Positions 25,578-33,365 of a stretch of 33,365 nt of DNA are shown here, one piece after another. This stretch comes from Akkermansia muciniphila (GTDB taxonomy: Bacteria > Verrucomicrobiota > Verrucomicrobiia > Verrucomicrobiales > Akkermansiaceae). The number at the start of each line of letters is the position of its first letter. Positions within the stretch are counted from its first letter, which is position 1. The position numbers and the translations under genes are program-made. The stretch is taken from contig CAMAYN010000018.1 of NCBI GenBank assembly GCA_945862285.1, positions 1 through 33,365 of the forward strand. Direction: 5' to 3'. The notes beneath the pieces were generated by a model. It was not told the origin of the DNA, did no database searches, and saw only the letters and a program-made list of their open reading frames with translations.

Positions 25578-27287
25578 ATGAGCAATGCTCTCGAAGAACC
25601 CGTCAATCAAGAGTTGATTGACTTGATCGATTCCAAATTCCGCGAATTCCGCGAAGGATCGATCCTCAAAGGAACCATCCTTGAAATCCGTCCCCAAGTC
25701 GTCATCGTCGATATCGGCTACAAATCAGAAGGTGCCATCGCCGCTAACGAATTCGAAGACGACGACATCGAAGTAGGTGACGAAGTCGAAGTTCTCCTCG
25801 AAAAACTCGAAAACGATGAAGGCATGGTCGTTCTCTCCAAAGAGAAAGCCGCCCACAAACAAAACTGGGAAAAAATCGTCAAAGTATTCCACGATGGTGG
25901 TCTCGTCCGCGGCAAAGTCAAAGCTGCCGTCAAAGGTGGCCTGACCGTCAACGTTGGTGTCGAAGCCTTCTTGCCTGGCTCACAAATCGACATCATTCCA
26001 CCGAAAGACCTTAACGAATACATCGGCAAAGTGTTCGAATTCAAGATCGTTAAAGTCAACGACGACCGCAAAAACGTCGTTCTTTCCCGTCGCGAAGTCA
26101 TCGAGGCCGAGCGCAGCGAACAACGCCAACGCTTCCTCGTCAACGTCGTCGCTGGCAATAAAGTGATCGGCACCGTTAAAAACATCACCGACTTCGGCGC
26201 CTTCGTCGATCTTGAGGGCATGGACGGTCTTCTTCACATCACTGACATGTCATGGGGCCGCATCAGCCACCCCAGCGAAATGCTCCACATCGGTCAAGCC
26301 ATCGAGGTTCTCATCCTTGAAGTTGATCGCGAGAAAGAGCGCGTCAGCCTCGGCCTCAAGCAAACTTCCGAAAACCCATGGGCCGACATCGAAGCACGCT
26401 TCCCCATCGGCACCCGCGTCAAAGGAAAAATCACCAAACTTCTTCCCTATGGTGCATTCTGCGAAATCGAAAAAGGAGTCGAAGGTCTCGTTCACGTATC
26501 CGAACTTTCTTGGGTCAAGCGCATCACCCGCCCGAGCGACGTTCTTTCTCTTGGTCAAGAAGTCGAAGCTGTCGTTCTCGGTATCAGCATCGACGAGCAA
26601 AAGATCTCCCTCGGCGTTCGCCAGCTCGAGGTCAATCCATGGGACGAAATCGAAAGCCGCTTCCCGATTGGCACATCCGTCAAAGGTCCTGTTCGCAACC
26701 TCACCGCCTACGGTGCATTTGTTGAACTAGAAGAAGGCATCGACGGCATGATCCACGTCTCCGATATGTCCTGGACACGCAAAGTCAACCACCCATCCGA
26801 AGTTCTCAAGAAGAACGACGAAGTGGAAGCCGTCGTCCTTGCTATCGACAAAGTCAACCAACGCGTTTCCCTCGGCATCAAACAAACCGAAGATGATCCA
26901 TGGAGCCTCATCGACGGACGCTTCAAAGTTGGAGACATCGTCAAAGGCAAAGTTGCCAAGATCGCTAGCTTCGGAGCCTTCATCAGCCTCGAAGGTGACA
27001 TCGACGGCCTCATCCACATTTCCCAACTTAGCGAAGATCACGTGGAGAAAGTCAAAGACGTTATCAAAGTTAACGACGAAGTGGAAGCTCGCGTCATCAA
27101 AGTTGACAAAGTCGAGCGCCGCATCGGCCTCTCCATCAAAGCCCTTAGCTACAGCGAAGATCAACTCAAGAAAGAAAGCGCCAGCTTCGAAAGCCTACGT
27201 CCATCCAGCGAGATGGTCGGACTCGAGCACGCCTTCAACCTTGCTTCCTCCGCCGTCGAGGAATGGAGCCCCAGCGAAGAGAACTAA
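25578..27287 (+). CDS. rpsA: 30S ribosomal protein S1 (six S1 domains)
   Basis: Binds mRNA and helps deliver it to the 30S subunit. The 569-residue product has six S1 repeats: two diverged N-terminal ones (GSILKGTILEIRPQVVIVDI and GGLVRGKVKAAVKGGLTVNV) and four canonical ones (KVIGTVKNITDFGAFVDLEG, RVKGKITKLLPYGAFCEIEK, SVKGPVRNLTAYGAFVELEE, IVKGKVAKIASFGAFISLEG). ATG 25578 fits the family start (MSNALEEPVNQELIDLID); the longer frame from 25422 does not. Codon use is strongly biased to GTC, ATC, AAC, CTC, AAA and GAA, unlike its neighbours, as expected for a very highly expressed gene. No Shine-Dalgarno is visible. The 190-bp leader holds no motif I can name. Confidence 0.97.
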   Translation: MSNALEEPVNQELIDLIDSKFREFREGSILKGTILEIRPQVVIVDIGYKSEGAIAANEFEDDDIEVGDEVEVLLEKLENDEGMVVLSKEKAAHKQNWEKIVKVFHDGGLVRGKVKAAVKGGLTVNVGVEAFLPGSQIDIIPPKDLNEYIGKVFEFKIVKVNDDRKNVVLSRREVIEAERSEQRQRFLVNVVAGNKVIGTVKNITDFGAFVDLEGMDGLLHITDMSWGRISHPSEMLHIGQAIEVLILEVDREKERVSLGLKQTSENPWADIEARFPIGTRVKGKITKLLPYGAFCEIEKGVEGLVHVSELSWVKRITRPSDVLSLGQEVEAVVLGISIDEQKISLGVRQLEVNPWDEIESRFPIGTSVKGPVRNLTAYGAFVELEEGIDGMIHVSDMSWTRKVNHPSEVLKKNDEVEAVVLAIDKVNQRVSLGIKQTEDDPWSLIDGRFKVGDIVKGKVAKIASFGAFISLEGDIDGLIHISQLSEDHVEKVKDVIKVNDEVEARVIKVDKVERRIGLSIKALSYSEDQLKKESASFESLRPSSEMVGLEHAFNLASSAVEEWSPSEEN

Positions 27288-27310
27288 ACTCATAAAATTA
27301 CGATCAATCG

Positions 27311-27345
27311 AAAAAGACCGGAGCATTTGCCTCCGGTCTTTTTTT
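27311..27345 (+). terminator. Rho-independent terminator after rpsA
   Basis: An 11-bp stem AAAGACCGGAG / CTCCGGTCTTT with loop CATTTGC, followed by T residues to 27345. It lies 24 bp after the rpsA stop and would end its rightward transcript. Confidence 0.92.
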
Positions 27346-27392
27346 ATATCATCATATGAAATAGTGTCGCATGGATCGCGTAATTCTTACGC

Positions 27393-28397
27393 ATGAAAAA
27401 CCAAAAATTGCGATTTGTCACACTGCTCTGCGCCATCATTTCCATGGCTACTCCTAGCGAGGGCGCTCCTCCTACTGCTGAGAAATCAGATCAAGCCGAG
27501 CGAGCGAAAAAAACCAAAAAGCCCAAACCCGCGCTAGTGCCGGAAGTTTATGCGGCGACTGTGCCTAAGCCTACATTATCTGCAATTTCCTACGGCCCAC
27601 ACGCGCGAAATATTCTCGATTTTTGGAAAGCAGAATCAGCCCAGCCAACACCTCTCGCCTTCATCATCCATGGCGGCGGTTGGCGAGGTGGCTCAAAGGA
27701 ACGCGTCTCGGTTGTTGTGGAAGTGGAGAGATTGCTTAAGGCAGGAATTTCTGTTGCTGCTATCAATTATCGCTTAATTGGTAAAACTGTGGCCGAAACA
27801 CCGCCCGTGAAAGCACCTTTAGCTGATGCCGCAATTGCACTGCAATTCATTCGTAGCAAAGCGAAAGAATGGAACATCGAAAAAACCCGCATCGGGGCTG
27901 CCGGTTCATCCGCTGGCGCCTGTTCCAGCTTGTGGCTCGCTTTTCATAACGACCTCGCCGATCCCAAAAGCGCGAACCCCATCGCCCGAGAATCTACGAG
28001 ACTACTCTGCGCCGCTGTGGTAGGAGCGCAAACGACTCTCGATCCGCAACAAATGAAAGACTGGACTCCTAACAGTAACTACGGTGGGCACGCTTTTGGA
28101 TATGCCACATTCGCCGATTTCCTCGGTAATCGGGAGAAAATTCTACCATGGATCGCGGAATACTCGCCTTACGCACTCGTAAGCTCAGAAGATCCTCCCA
28201 TTTACCTGATCTACGGCCAAGCACCCGCCATCGGGAAAGAACAAAAAGACCCCACCCATACCTCCAACTTCGGCGTTAAATTGCAGGAGCATTGCGTCAC
28301 TCAAAAAGTGCCATGCGAGTTGGTCTATCCGAATGCGAAAAATGTCATCCATCCAAGTACAACAGATTTTCTCATAAAAATGCTACAGAAAAAATAA
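27393..28397 (+). CDS. Secreted alpha/beta-hydrolase (BD-FAE/carboxylesterase-like)
   Basis: A 334-residue exported hydrolase, probably an esterase. Signal peptide at about 1-24 (FVTLLCAIISMATPSEGA), a Lys-rich linker (AERAKKTKKPKP), then the alpha/beta fold: oxyanion motif FIIHGGGWRGG (93-97), AAINYRLIG, nucleophile elbow AAGSSAGACSS (Ser173), and near the C-terminus PPIYLIYGQ and a candidate catalytic His in KNVIHPSTTDF. This order matches the HGGGW-type esterase/lipase (hormone-sensitive-lipase-like) group. It follows the rpsA terminator, so needs its own promoter in 27346-27392. Its stop overlaps the next start (TAATG). Confidence 0.85.
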   Translation: MKNQKLRFVTLLCAIISMATPSEGAPPTAEKSDQAERAKKTKKPKPALVPEVYAATVPKPTLSAISYGPHARNILDFWKAESAQPTPLAFIIHGGGWRGGSKERVSVVVEVERLLKAGISVAAINYRLIGKTVAETPPVKAPLADAAIALQFIRSKAKEWNIEKTRIGAAGSSAGACSSLWLAFHNDLADPKSANPIARESTRLLCAAVVGAQTTLDPQQMKDWTPNSNYGGHAFGYATFADFLGNREKILPWIAEYSPYALVSSEDPPIYLIYGQAPAIGKEQKDPTHTSNFGVKLQEHCVTQKVPCELVYPNAKNVIHPSTTDFLIKMLQKK

Positions 28398-29098
28398 TGG
28401 TTCATCCATTCGATCACCCACAAATCCGTTATGTTCAGAGTATAGATGAGCTAATCACCGCACCCATGCGCGATGGTGTCAACGCCATTTGCTGGCAACG
28501 AGAAATCAAAGGAGATTTTTCGAACATACTCGAACATCTTCAACCAGAACGCGGCATCACCACATGGGAACGCGAGCAGCTACTGGCCCTCCCTCTGACA
28601 AATGAAGGGAAAATGGCCGTCGAGTTTATGCTGCGCGATCAAGAGCAACTGCGAATTCATGGCATTGATCCTGCCATCGATAGCATCAACGGCTACATCG
28701 GTCACGACGAGCAAGAACTCATGCGCACCGATGTTTGTTCGTTTCATGTCGATCGCGCCACGGACGAGGCCTATACCTATCTCTGCACCTATTCCGGAGC
28801 GTCAAGCATCGGGGTGCGAAATGAAGACGTGATTCTGCGAGCAAAAGTTCCATCGGTTCGCGCCGCCTTACTTGCCGACTTTGGTGGCGAGGATGATGAA
28901 ACATTTCTGGAATATCTCACCGAAAATTTCTTTGATCTGCACTACGATGCACTCCCTGGGGCGCGGACATTTTCTTTCGGTGTCGGACATCTGTGGCGCA
29001 TTGCCATTGACTATCCAGGATGTCCTGTGCCGCCCTGTATTCATCGAGCGCCTGACCCAGTAAAGGGACAGGCACCACGCATGATTTTGATTGGGTGA
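28397..29098 (+). CDS. Possible DUF1826-like protein
   Basis: A 233-residue soluble protein with no signal peptide, starting MVHPFDHPQIRYVQSIDELI. It has SFHVDRATDEAYTYLCTYSG (His117, Asp119) and near the C-terminus FSFGVGHLWRIAIDYPGCP and PCIHRAPDPVKGQAPRMIL. The H-x-D, the TYxG stretch and the late HRAP are the pattern I recall for DUF1826, a family often near zinc metallochaperones in proteobacteria; that assignment is tentative. ATG 28397 shares an A with the TAA of the hydrolase gene, so the pair is translationally coupled. The frame extends back to 28292 but that part overlaps the hydrolase. Confidence 0.6.
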   Translation: MVHPFDHPQIRYVQSIDELITAPMRDGVNAICWQREIKGDFSNILEHLQPERGITTWEREQLLALPLTNEGKMAVEFMLRDQEQLRIHGIDPAIDSINGYIGHDEQELMRTDVCSFHVDRATDEAYTYLCTYSGASSIGVRNEDVILRAKVPSVRAALLADFGGEDDETFLEYLTENFFDLHYDALPGARTFSFGVGHLWRIAIDYPGCPVPPCIHRAPDPVKGQAPRMILIG

Positions 29099-29138
29099 TG
29101 AAGCTGGGATTCGGATCGCCCCTCCACTTCTAGAAGAT

Positions 29139-29831
29139 CTATCGTTTGAGGATTTGTAGCACTTCGCCCCAGGCTTGGGTCGATTCCTGCGCTAGTTTTT
29201 CGCGCTCGCGGTCATCCACGTTGCGATCTTCTTTTGCCCGACTTTCCTTGGTAATGAAACCATCTAACCGGCGCTTAATCGCCGATGATTTTGGTGCTAA
29301 TTTTTTATCAGCATTAGTGAAGCGAACGAGTTCACTCATCAATAACTGGACTCGATTCACATCAGGTGTGAGTTCTTCTTCTTTCACTTCTTGTCGGGCA
29401 GCGATTTTCACCTCCTCATGCAAATCATGCAAAGAAGTGTTCGTCGTAGGAGTCGTGCCGCCGGCGATTGCAGCTTGATGTGCTGCGCCGATCTCGATCA
29501 GCCTGGTGACAAAAGTTTCGCCTTTTTCTTCGGTAATTTTATCGTTAATCAAATGCTCAGAGATCAATTGATAGACGCTAGCGTGCATCTTTTGTAGTTC
29601 GGCATCTTCTTTTGTATAGAATTTTTCCCCATGCAACTGAGCGCGTTGGAAGCCGTGAAATTTATCGACCATGGGCCCGAGTAATGTCATGTCGCCTGCT
29701 ACGGGTGGTGGCATAGCGCCTGGACCACCGGGTCTAGGTGGTTGAGCGAAGCAGTTTACGCTGAGGCAAACGGCGACAATAGGAGCACAAATGACGAATG
29801 GATTCAGTGTTGGTGTTTTCATGAGACTCAT
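29139..29831 (-). CDS. Secreted helical protein of unknown function
   Basis: Not recognised. About 230 residues: a signal peptide (PFVICAPIVAVCLSVNCFAQ), a Pro/Gly-rich stretch (PPRPGGPGAMPPPVAGD), then an almost wholly alpha-helical, highly charged region (FHGFQRAQLHGEKFYTKEDA, HDLHEEVKIAARQEVKEEEL, LAQESTQAWGEVLQILKR). No cysteine remains after the signal peptide, and no catalytic motif is seen. The start could be ATG 29831 or ATG 29822; the frame opens at a GTG at 29852. It is convergent with the DUF1826-like gene and divergent from the PA14-like gene. Confidence 0.7.
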   Translation of the reverse strand: MSLMKTPTLNPFVICAPIVAVCLSVNCFAQPPRPGGPGAMPPPVAGDMTLLGPMVDKFHGFQRAQLHGEKFYTKEDAELQKMHASVYQLISEHLINDKITEEKGETFVTRLIEIGAAHQAAIAGGTTPTTNTSLHDLHEEVKIAARQEVKEEELTPDVNRVQLLMSELVRFTNADKKLAPKSSAIKRRLDGFITKESRAKEDRNVDDREREKLAQESTQAWGEVLQILKR

Positions 29832-29982
29832 GATGTAGCGAAAAATCGGCACTTACGCTAGAGGTGAATTGTTAAGTGTTTGTAAAGGGCGATGGGAAAA
29901 AAATTTCAACCCCTAAGAAGTGTAGGCTTGATACGTTACTTGTATGTCTCCGAATCATTCTACCCCTAACCAAACTACGATT

Positions 29983-31161
29983 ATGATCCATGCAGAACTA
30001 AGTACCGAAGCAAATGCTCGTCTCCAAAGCATGCGCAGAAACTCAACCATATCATCCATTCTCATCGCCATTCTAACGGTAAGCTTGATCCTTATCATTC
30101 TAGGATTTTTGATCATCAAACCGATATTTACACCAGATGTCGCAGTTATTGCATATATATCCCCCGCAACCACGTCGGACCCTACAGATAATCAGAAACC
30201 CAAAAGGCATTCGCCCTCTAGGCCTTCTGCTCCTTCTGCTAGCAGCATGCGGCTCATGACTGCCAATTCTACATCTGACATCGCGATCCCAGCACCAGAC
30301 ATCGAGGTTATGCAACCCACCTCAGAAATGGGAGTAGGAGATGATTTTGGCAGTGGCTGGAATGGTGATGGAGCTGGCAGCGGTGAAGGCTTTGGTGGCG
30401 GCGGCGGTGGCTTTGGTAGCAGCGCGCCGAACGCGAAAGGTCTTCGTGGAACCTTGGTGGACTTTAAGAAAAAACCATCTGGCTCGCCCGTCAAAGATTA
30501 CGACGTTCGTAACCCAACTCATTTCATCGAGGCTGCCTTACGCTTGCAACGTGCGGACTTTTCGGAAAGTTCATTACGTCGGCACTTTCAAGCTCCACAG
30601 AAACTTGTGCTTAATCACCTTGCAATAGGTTATGCCCAAGCCGATACAGGTCCAAAAAATTTCGGTGCGGAAAATGACATTAAACCATCAGGATGGTTTG
30701 CCCACTATCGTGGCACCGTCAAGGCTGCACGTAGTGGCACCTATCGTTTGTATGGTCGTGGTGATGATTACCTTTCTGTATACATCGGAGGTAAAGCAAA
30801 ACTCCACGGCCACTGGCCAGATTGTTTTGATCGCTACGTAGGAACATGGAAGGGATCAGAATCAGCGAAACCAGGCCCCTTTGGTAACACATTGATCATA
30901 GGTGATTGGTTCACAGTGAAAGAAGGAGATACCATGGAAATCGACATTGCCATAGGTGAACGTCCAGGCGGCAAAGTTGGTTTCGTGCTACAAATCGAAG
31001 AACAAGGACAAACCTACCGCAGCGATAAACAAGGTCGCTCCATTCTCCCACTCTTCCAACTTGCTCCGATCAGCACAGAAGAACAGGAACGCATCAAAAA
31101 AGACTTTGGTAATTATGAATTTGACTGGGAAAACATCCCTTATTTCCCCATCGCTAAGTGA
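29983..31161 (+). CDS. Single-pass membrane protein with Gly-rich linker and PA14-like domain
   Basis: A 392-residue protein: cytoplasmic N-terminus MIHAELSTEANARLQSMRRN, one membrane span at about 23-45, a Ser/Pro-rich stretch (RHSPSRPSAPSASSMRL), a Gly-rich linker (SGEGFGGGGGGFG), and a C-terminal domain from about 205. Within it, SGWFAHYRGTVKAARSGTYR, LYGRGDDYLSVYIGGKAKL and the later IDIAIGERPGG follow the pattern of PA14-type carbohydrate-binding beta-barrels. The N-terminal part recalls a conserved verrucomicrobial protein I cannot name. ATG 29983 is preferred to ATG 29944. A substrate-binding surface role is inference. Confidence 0.75.
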   Translation: MIHAELSTEANARLQSMRRNSTISSILIAILTVSLILIILGFLIIKPIFTPDVAVIAYISPATTSDPTDNQKPKRHSPSRPSAPSASSMRLMTANSTSDIAIPAPDIEVMQPTSEMGVGDDFGSGWNGDGAGSGEGFGGGGGGFGSSAPNAKGLRGTLVDFKKKPSGSPVKDYDVRNPTHFIEAALRLQRADFSESSLRRHFQAPQKLVLNHLAIGYAQADTGPKNFGAENDIKPSGWFAHYRGTVKAARSGTYRLYGRGDDYLSVYIGGKAKLHGHWPDCFDRYVGTWKGSESAKPGPFGNTLIIGDWFTVKEGDTMEIDIAIGERPGGKVGFVLQIEEQGQTYRSDKQGRSILPLFQLAPISTEEQERIKKDFGNYEFDWENIPYFPIAK

Positions 31162-31252
31162 AAAATCAGATGGCGATGATTTACACCTGTATTAAAAATC
31201 AAAACTGCGATTTGATGAATTCGTGTGGTTCGGAGTTCGCAGATAATAAAGC

Positions 31253-33322
31253 CTAACCACCGAATTTCTGTAATTCGTAAGCAGCTCTTTCGGCGTAAAA
31301 GCCGTGTCCGATTCTTGTTGGATGTACCGTATCAGATGGTGCGCTAAAATTTACAGTTGGTGTGGTGGTATATCCGCTGCCTGCTTGATTGATTGTGACG
31401 GATACAACTTGCAGAGCGTATGCGGCAACAGCCTTTGCGCCGCGTCCCGTCGGATCTGATATTTCGATGATTGGTTGTGCTGTATAACCAGTTCCTTGTG
31501 ACAAGATCGTTATCGATGTGATTTGTCCCTCGTTGACTGTCGCAGTCGCAGTGGCTCCCTCGCCACCTCCCCCTATGATTCTTACGCTAGGCGAAGTATA
31601 ATCAATGCCACTTGCTAATAAACTAACGGACTCGATTCTACCATCCATATTTGCGATTGCAGTAGCGCCACTTCCATTACCGCCGGAAAAACTGACCGCA
31701 GGACGCGCTTGATAGCCTCTGCCTCCATTGGTTACCGCAATCGATTCTAACGTATTTCCATTTCGCGTGACTACGCCCCTTGCAGCTATGGTGGGATGAT
31801 AGGATTCACGGTTATTCGCTTGAATCCATCTGCCTGGTAGATCAAGTGTAGGGATAAAGACAATTCCCTCGTCAGCCGCGGCTGCACGCAGTTGCTCATG
31901 CACAGCAGTGGCATCAGCGGTGGGGCCGGCGAAGTTCCACCATGGACCAAAAACCACCTGAGTACAATTGGGCAGCGCAGTCTTTACTGTGGAATAGCAC
32001 AACCTGGCTTCGGAATAAACCCCATTACTGGCATATAGATCAGACCTTGTATCATTGATACCAAGTGCCCAGATGATCATATCTGGCTTAAAGTCGATAC
32101 AGTCACTCTGAAGGCGATCGAAAATTTTGAATTGCCCTGCAGGACCTGAATTTCGATAACCCGTGCCACCTGCTCCTGATGCCCAAACGTCCCATGTAGG
32201 GAATTTATGAGATAGGCGTGAGGCCCATCCAGTCCATATATGTCCATTGGTAACACCCGTGCCCTGCGTAAATGAATCTCCTAGTACGATGACTCTTTTC
32301 AATGTAGTATCGGGTTTCGAAATGGATTCTCCTTCTGGAACTCTTACTAGGCTAAATCCGTTTGTGTTAGATAATTCAAATTTAAATTTTCGAGGGGCTG
32401 CCGTTGGAAAGGTAAGGCGCAATGTTTCGTAGCTTCCGGCAGTAACGGTTGTGTAGATTGGAGTGGATTGAATTAATTCGTAGCGCCCTCCGTTCTGAGA
32501 AACCCATGGAGTGATGGATGACAAGCCGATCGTGCCCGCCATTACGCGAAATGCGACAATGGGAGAAGAGGTGGAAAATTCTATCGCAGCAGGCAGGGAA
32601 AGAAATCGACCGGTGATTTTCGATGGTCGGGCGACATCCCAGTCATTCGCCGCCGAACCGCCGCGCACAAAGACTCCTCCGCGGAATTGAAAATGATGAT
32701 AGGCACTTTGTTGAACTCCTGCGATGAATGGTTGGTACGTTGTTCCTGTGAAGCCGATAGTGGGTGATAGTCCTGAAATGGGAGGGTTAGCCATCAAGGG
32801 GCGCCACTGTTCCGCCGCGTCTCCGTCAACGATAGAGTCAAAATATTCCGAAGGAATCGAGGGAACTTGGATTGTGCCGATAACTACAGAGAGACGAGCA
32901 AAAATTTTTGACAATTTGCTGGGCATTGAATATGCCACAGAATGACCTCCGATAATCGTTACTGTTCCTGGGCTTGTGCCTATTGGCGCGGCAGACCAAG
33001 TGGAAAGATCAGTGGATGTTTCTACGGTATAATCTACTCCATATTTACCAGCATAAGTCGATGCCATGGGCCATGTGATGATTTGATTCTTCACCAGAGG
33101 GGTTGTCGTTTGAGTATTTCCTGATTCGCCCATGAAATATTCGATCCCATTTAACACGCCATCTTTGTCGTGATCCTGATCGGCCTTTTGTCCTAAAGCA
33201 TTCACTTCACTCCAGGCATTGTAAGTTACAGGAGTAATATCGACAATTTGGGAGGTAGCGCTATTCAGTGTTGCAAATACAAATAGCAGCGTCGGAAAAC
33301 AAAACGATTGCAAGTAAGTCAT
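31253..33322 (-). CDS. Secreted SGNH hydrolase with inserted G-x-G-Y repeat domain
   Basis: A 689-residue exported protein. Order: signal peptide 1-24; a module (about 33-146) with DQDHDKDGVLNGIEYFMG and YTVETSTDLSTWS; a beta-rich domain (about 150-335); then an SGNH hydrolase with block I VIVLGDSFTQGTG (Ser350), block II GAGGTGY (about 383-389), block III ALGINDT (Asn423) and block V SDTVHPTRIGHGFYAE (Asp664, His667). Between blocks III and V lie four 38-residue repeats (about 524-662) with landmarks GGRGYQARPAVSFSGG, GTGYTAQPIIEIS and GSGYTTTPTVNFS. It is probably an esterase on carbohydrate or peptidoglycan acyl groups. No Shine-Dalgarno is seen before ATG 33322. Confidence 0.88.
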   Translation of the reverse strand: MTYLQSFCFPTLLFVFATLNSATSQIVDITPVTYNAWSEVNALGQKADQDHDKDGVLNGIEYFMGESGNTQTTTPLVKNQIITWPMASTYAGKYGVDYTVETSTDLSTWSAAPIGTSPGTVTIIGGHSVAYSMPSKLSKIFARLSVVIGTIQVPSIPSEYFDSIVDGDAAEQWRPLMANPPISGLSPTIGFTGTTYQPFIAGVQQSAYHHFQFRGGVFVRGGSAANDWDVARPSKITGRFLSLPAAIEFSTSSPIVAFRVMAGTIGLSSITPWVSQNGGRYELIQSTPIYTTVTAGSYETLRLTFPTAAPRKFKFELSNTNGFSLVRVPEGESISKPDTTLKRVIVLGDSFTQGTGVTNGHIWTGWASRLSHKFPTWDVWASGAGGTGYRNSGPAGQFKIFDRLQSDCIDFKPDMIIWALGINDTRSDLYASNGVYSEARLCYSTVKTALPNCTQVVFGPWWNFAGPTADATAVHEQLRAAAADEGIVFIPTLDLPGRWIQANNRESYHPTIAARGVVTRNGNTLESIAVTNGGRGYQARPAVSFSGGNGSGATAIANMDGRIESVSLLASGIDYTSPSVRIIGGGGEGATATATVNEGQITSITILSQGTGYTAQPIIEISDPTGRGAKAVAAYALQVVSVTINQAGSGYTTTPTVNFSAPSDTVHPTRIGHGFYAERAAYELQKFGG

Positions 33323-33365
33323 GGATAATGGAGGGAGTATTATTGTAATAAGATAGCGGTGATAA

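Noticed and set aside
25718-27164. Several long antisense and alternate-frame ORFs inside rpsA
   Set aside because: They are caused by the strongly biased codon use and domain repetition of rpsA and have Ser/Thr- or Phe/Asp-rich artefact peptides.

Overview
The window looks like chromosomal DNA of a Verrucomicrobiota bacterium (possibly Verrucomicrobiales). The reasons are a reprolysin-like peptidase fused to autotransporter-type beta-strand repeats, the 'DGDGxxNxxE...W' secreted module, a DUF1592/DUF1552 cytochrome-like gene pair, a conserved single-pass membrane protein with a Gly-rich linker, and a 34-residue bS22/mS38-like ribosomal protein. This assignment comes from protein families recalled from knowledge, not from a search. 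I see no rRNA, tRNA, CRISPR array, phage gene, transposase or integrase. Almost no gene start carries a recognisable Shine-Dalgarno sequence.

Layout. (1) 1-3482, minus strand: head of a division/cell-wall cluster in the order mraZ, rsmH, ftsL-like, ftsI; ftsI runs off the left edge. The 5' part of rsmH contains two related imperfect palindromes. (2) 3832-6586: small enzymes: an SGNH esterase, a LMW-PTP-like phosphatase, a universal stress protein (minus) and a membrane-anchored EEP-family phosphodiesterase. (3) 6635-10876, minus: a two-gene unit in which a membrane-anchored protein resembling a metalloprotease propeptide lies 3 bp before a 1179-residue secreted zinc peptidase. (4) 11066-12208, minus: a Tat-exported GH10 protein. 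(5) 12746-16532, plus: hisG, the 34-aa ribosomal protein, a terminator, a 41-bp tandem repeat array, gltX and aroE (the last two overlap by ATGA). (6) 16515-21048, minus: two tandem paralogous membrane proteins, a 3D-domain protein and an AI-2E-family permease. (7) 21324-25387, plus: DUF1592-type di-heme candidate and DUF1552 Tat protein, overlapping by ATGA. (8) 25578-29098, plus: rpsA (six S1 domains, strongly biased codons), a terminator, a secreted alpha/beta hydrolase and a possible DUF1826 protein. (9) 29139-33322: a secreted helical protein, a PA14-like membrane protein, and a 689-residue SGNH hydrolase with a repeat domain inserted just before its catalytic Asp-x-x-His.

Housekeeping functions (division, translation, histidine and aromatic biosynthesis) alternate with secreted degradative or surface proteins. 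The most unusual items are the peptidase with a separately encoded propeptide-like partner, the SGNH hydrolase interrupted by G-x-G-Y repeats, and the palindromes that must be at least partly translated in rsmH. I did not find a clearly new multi-gene system.
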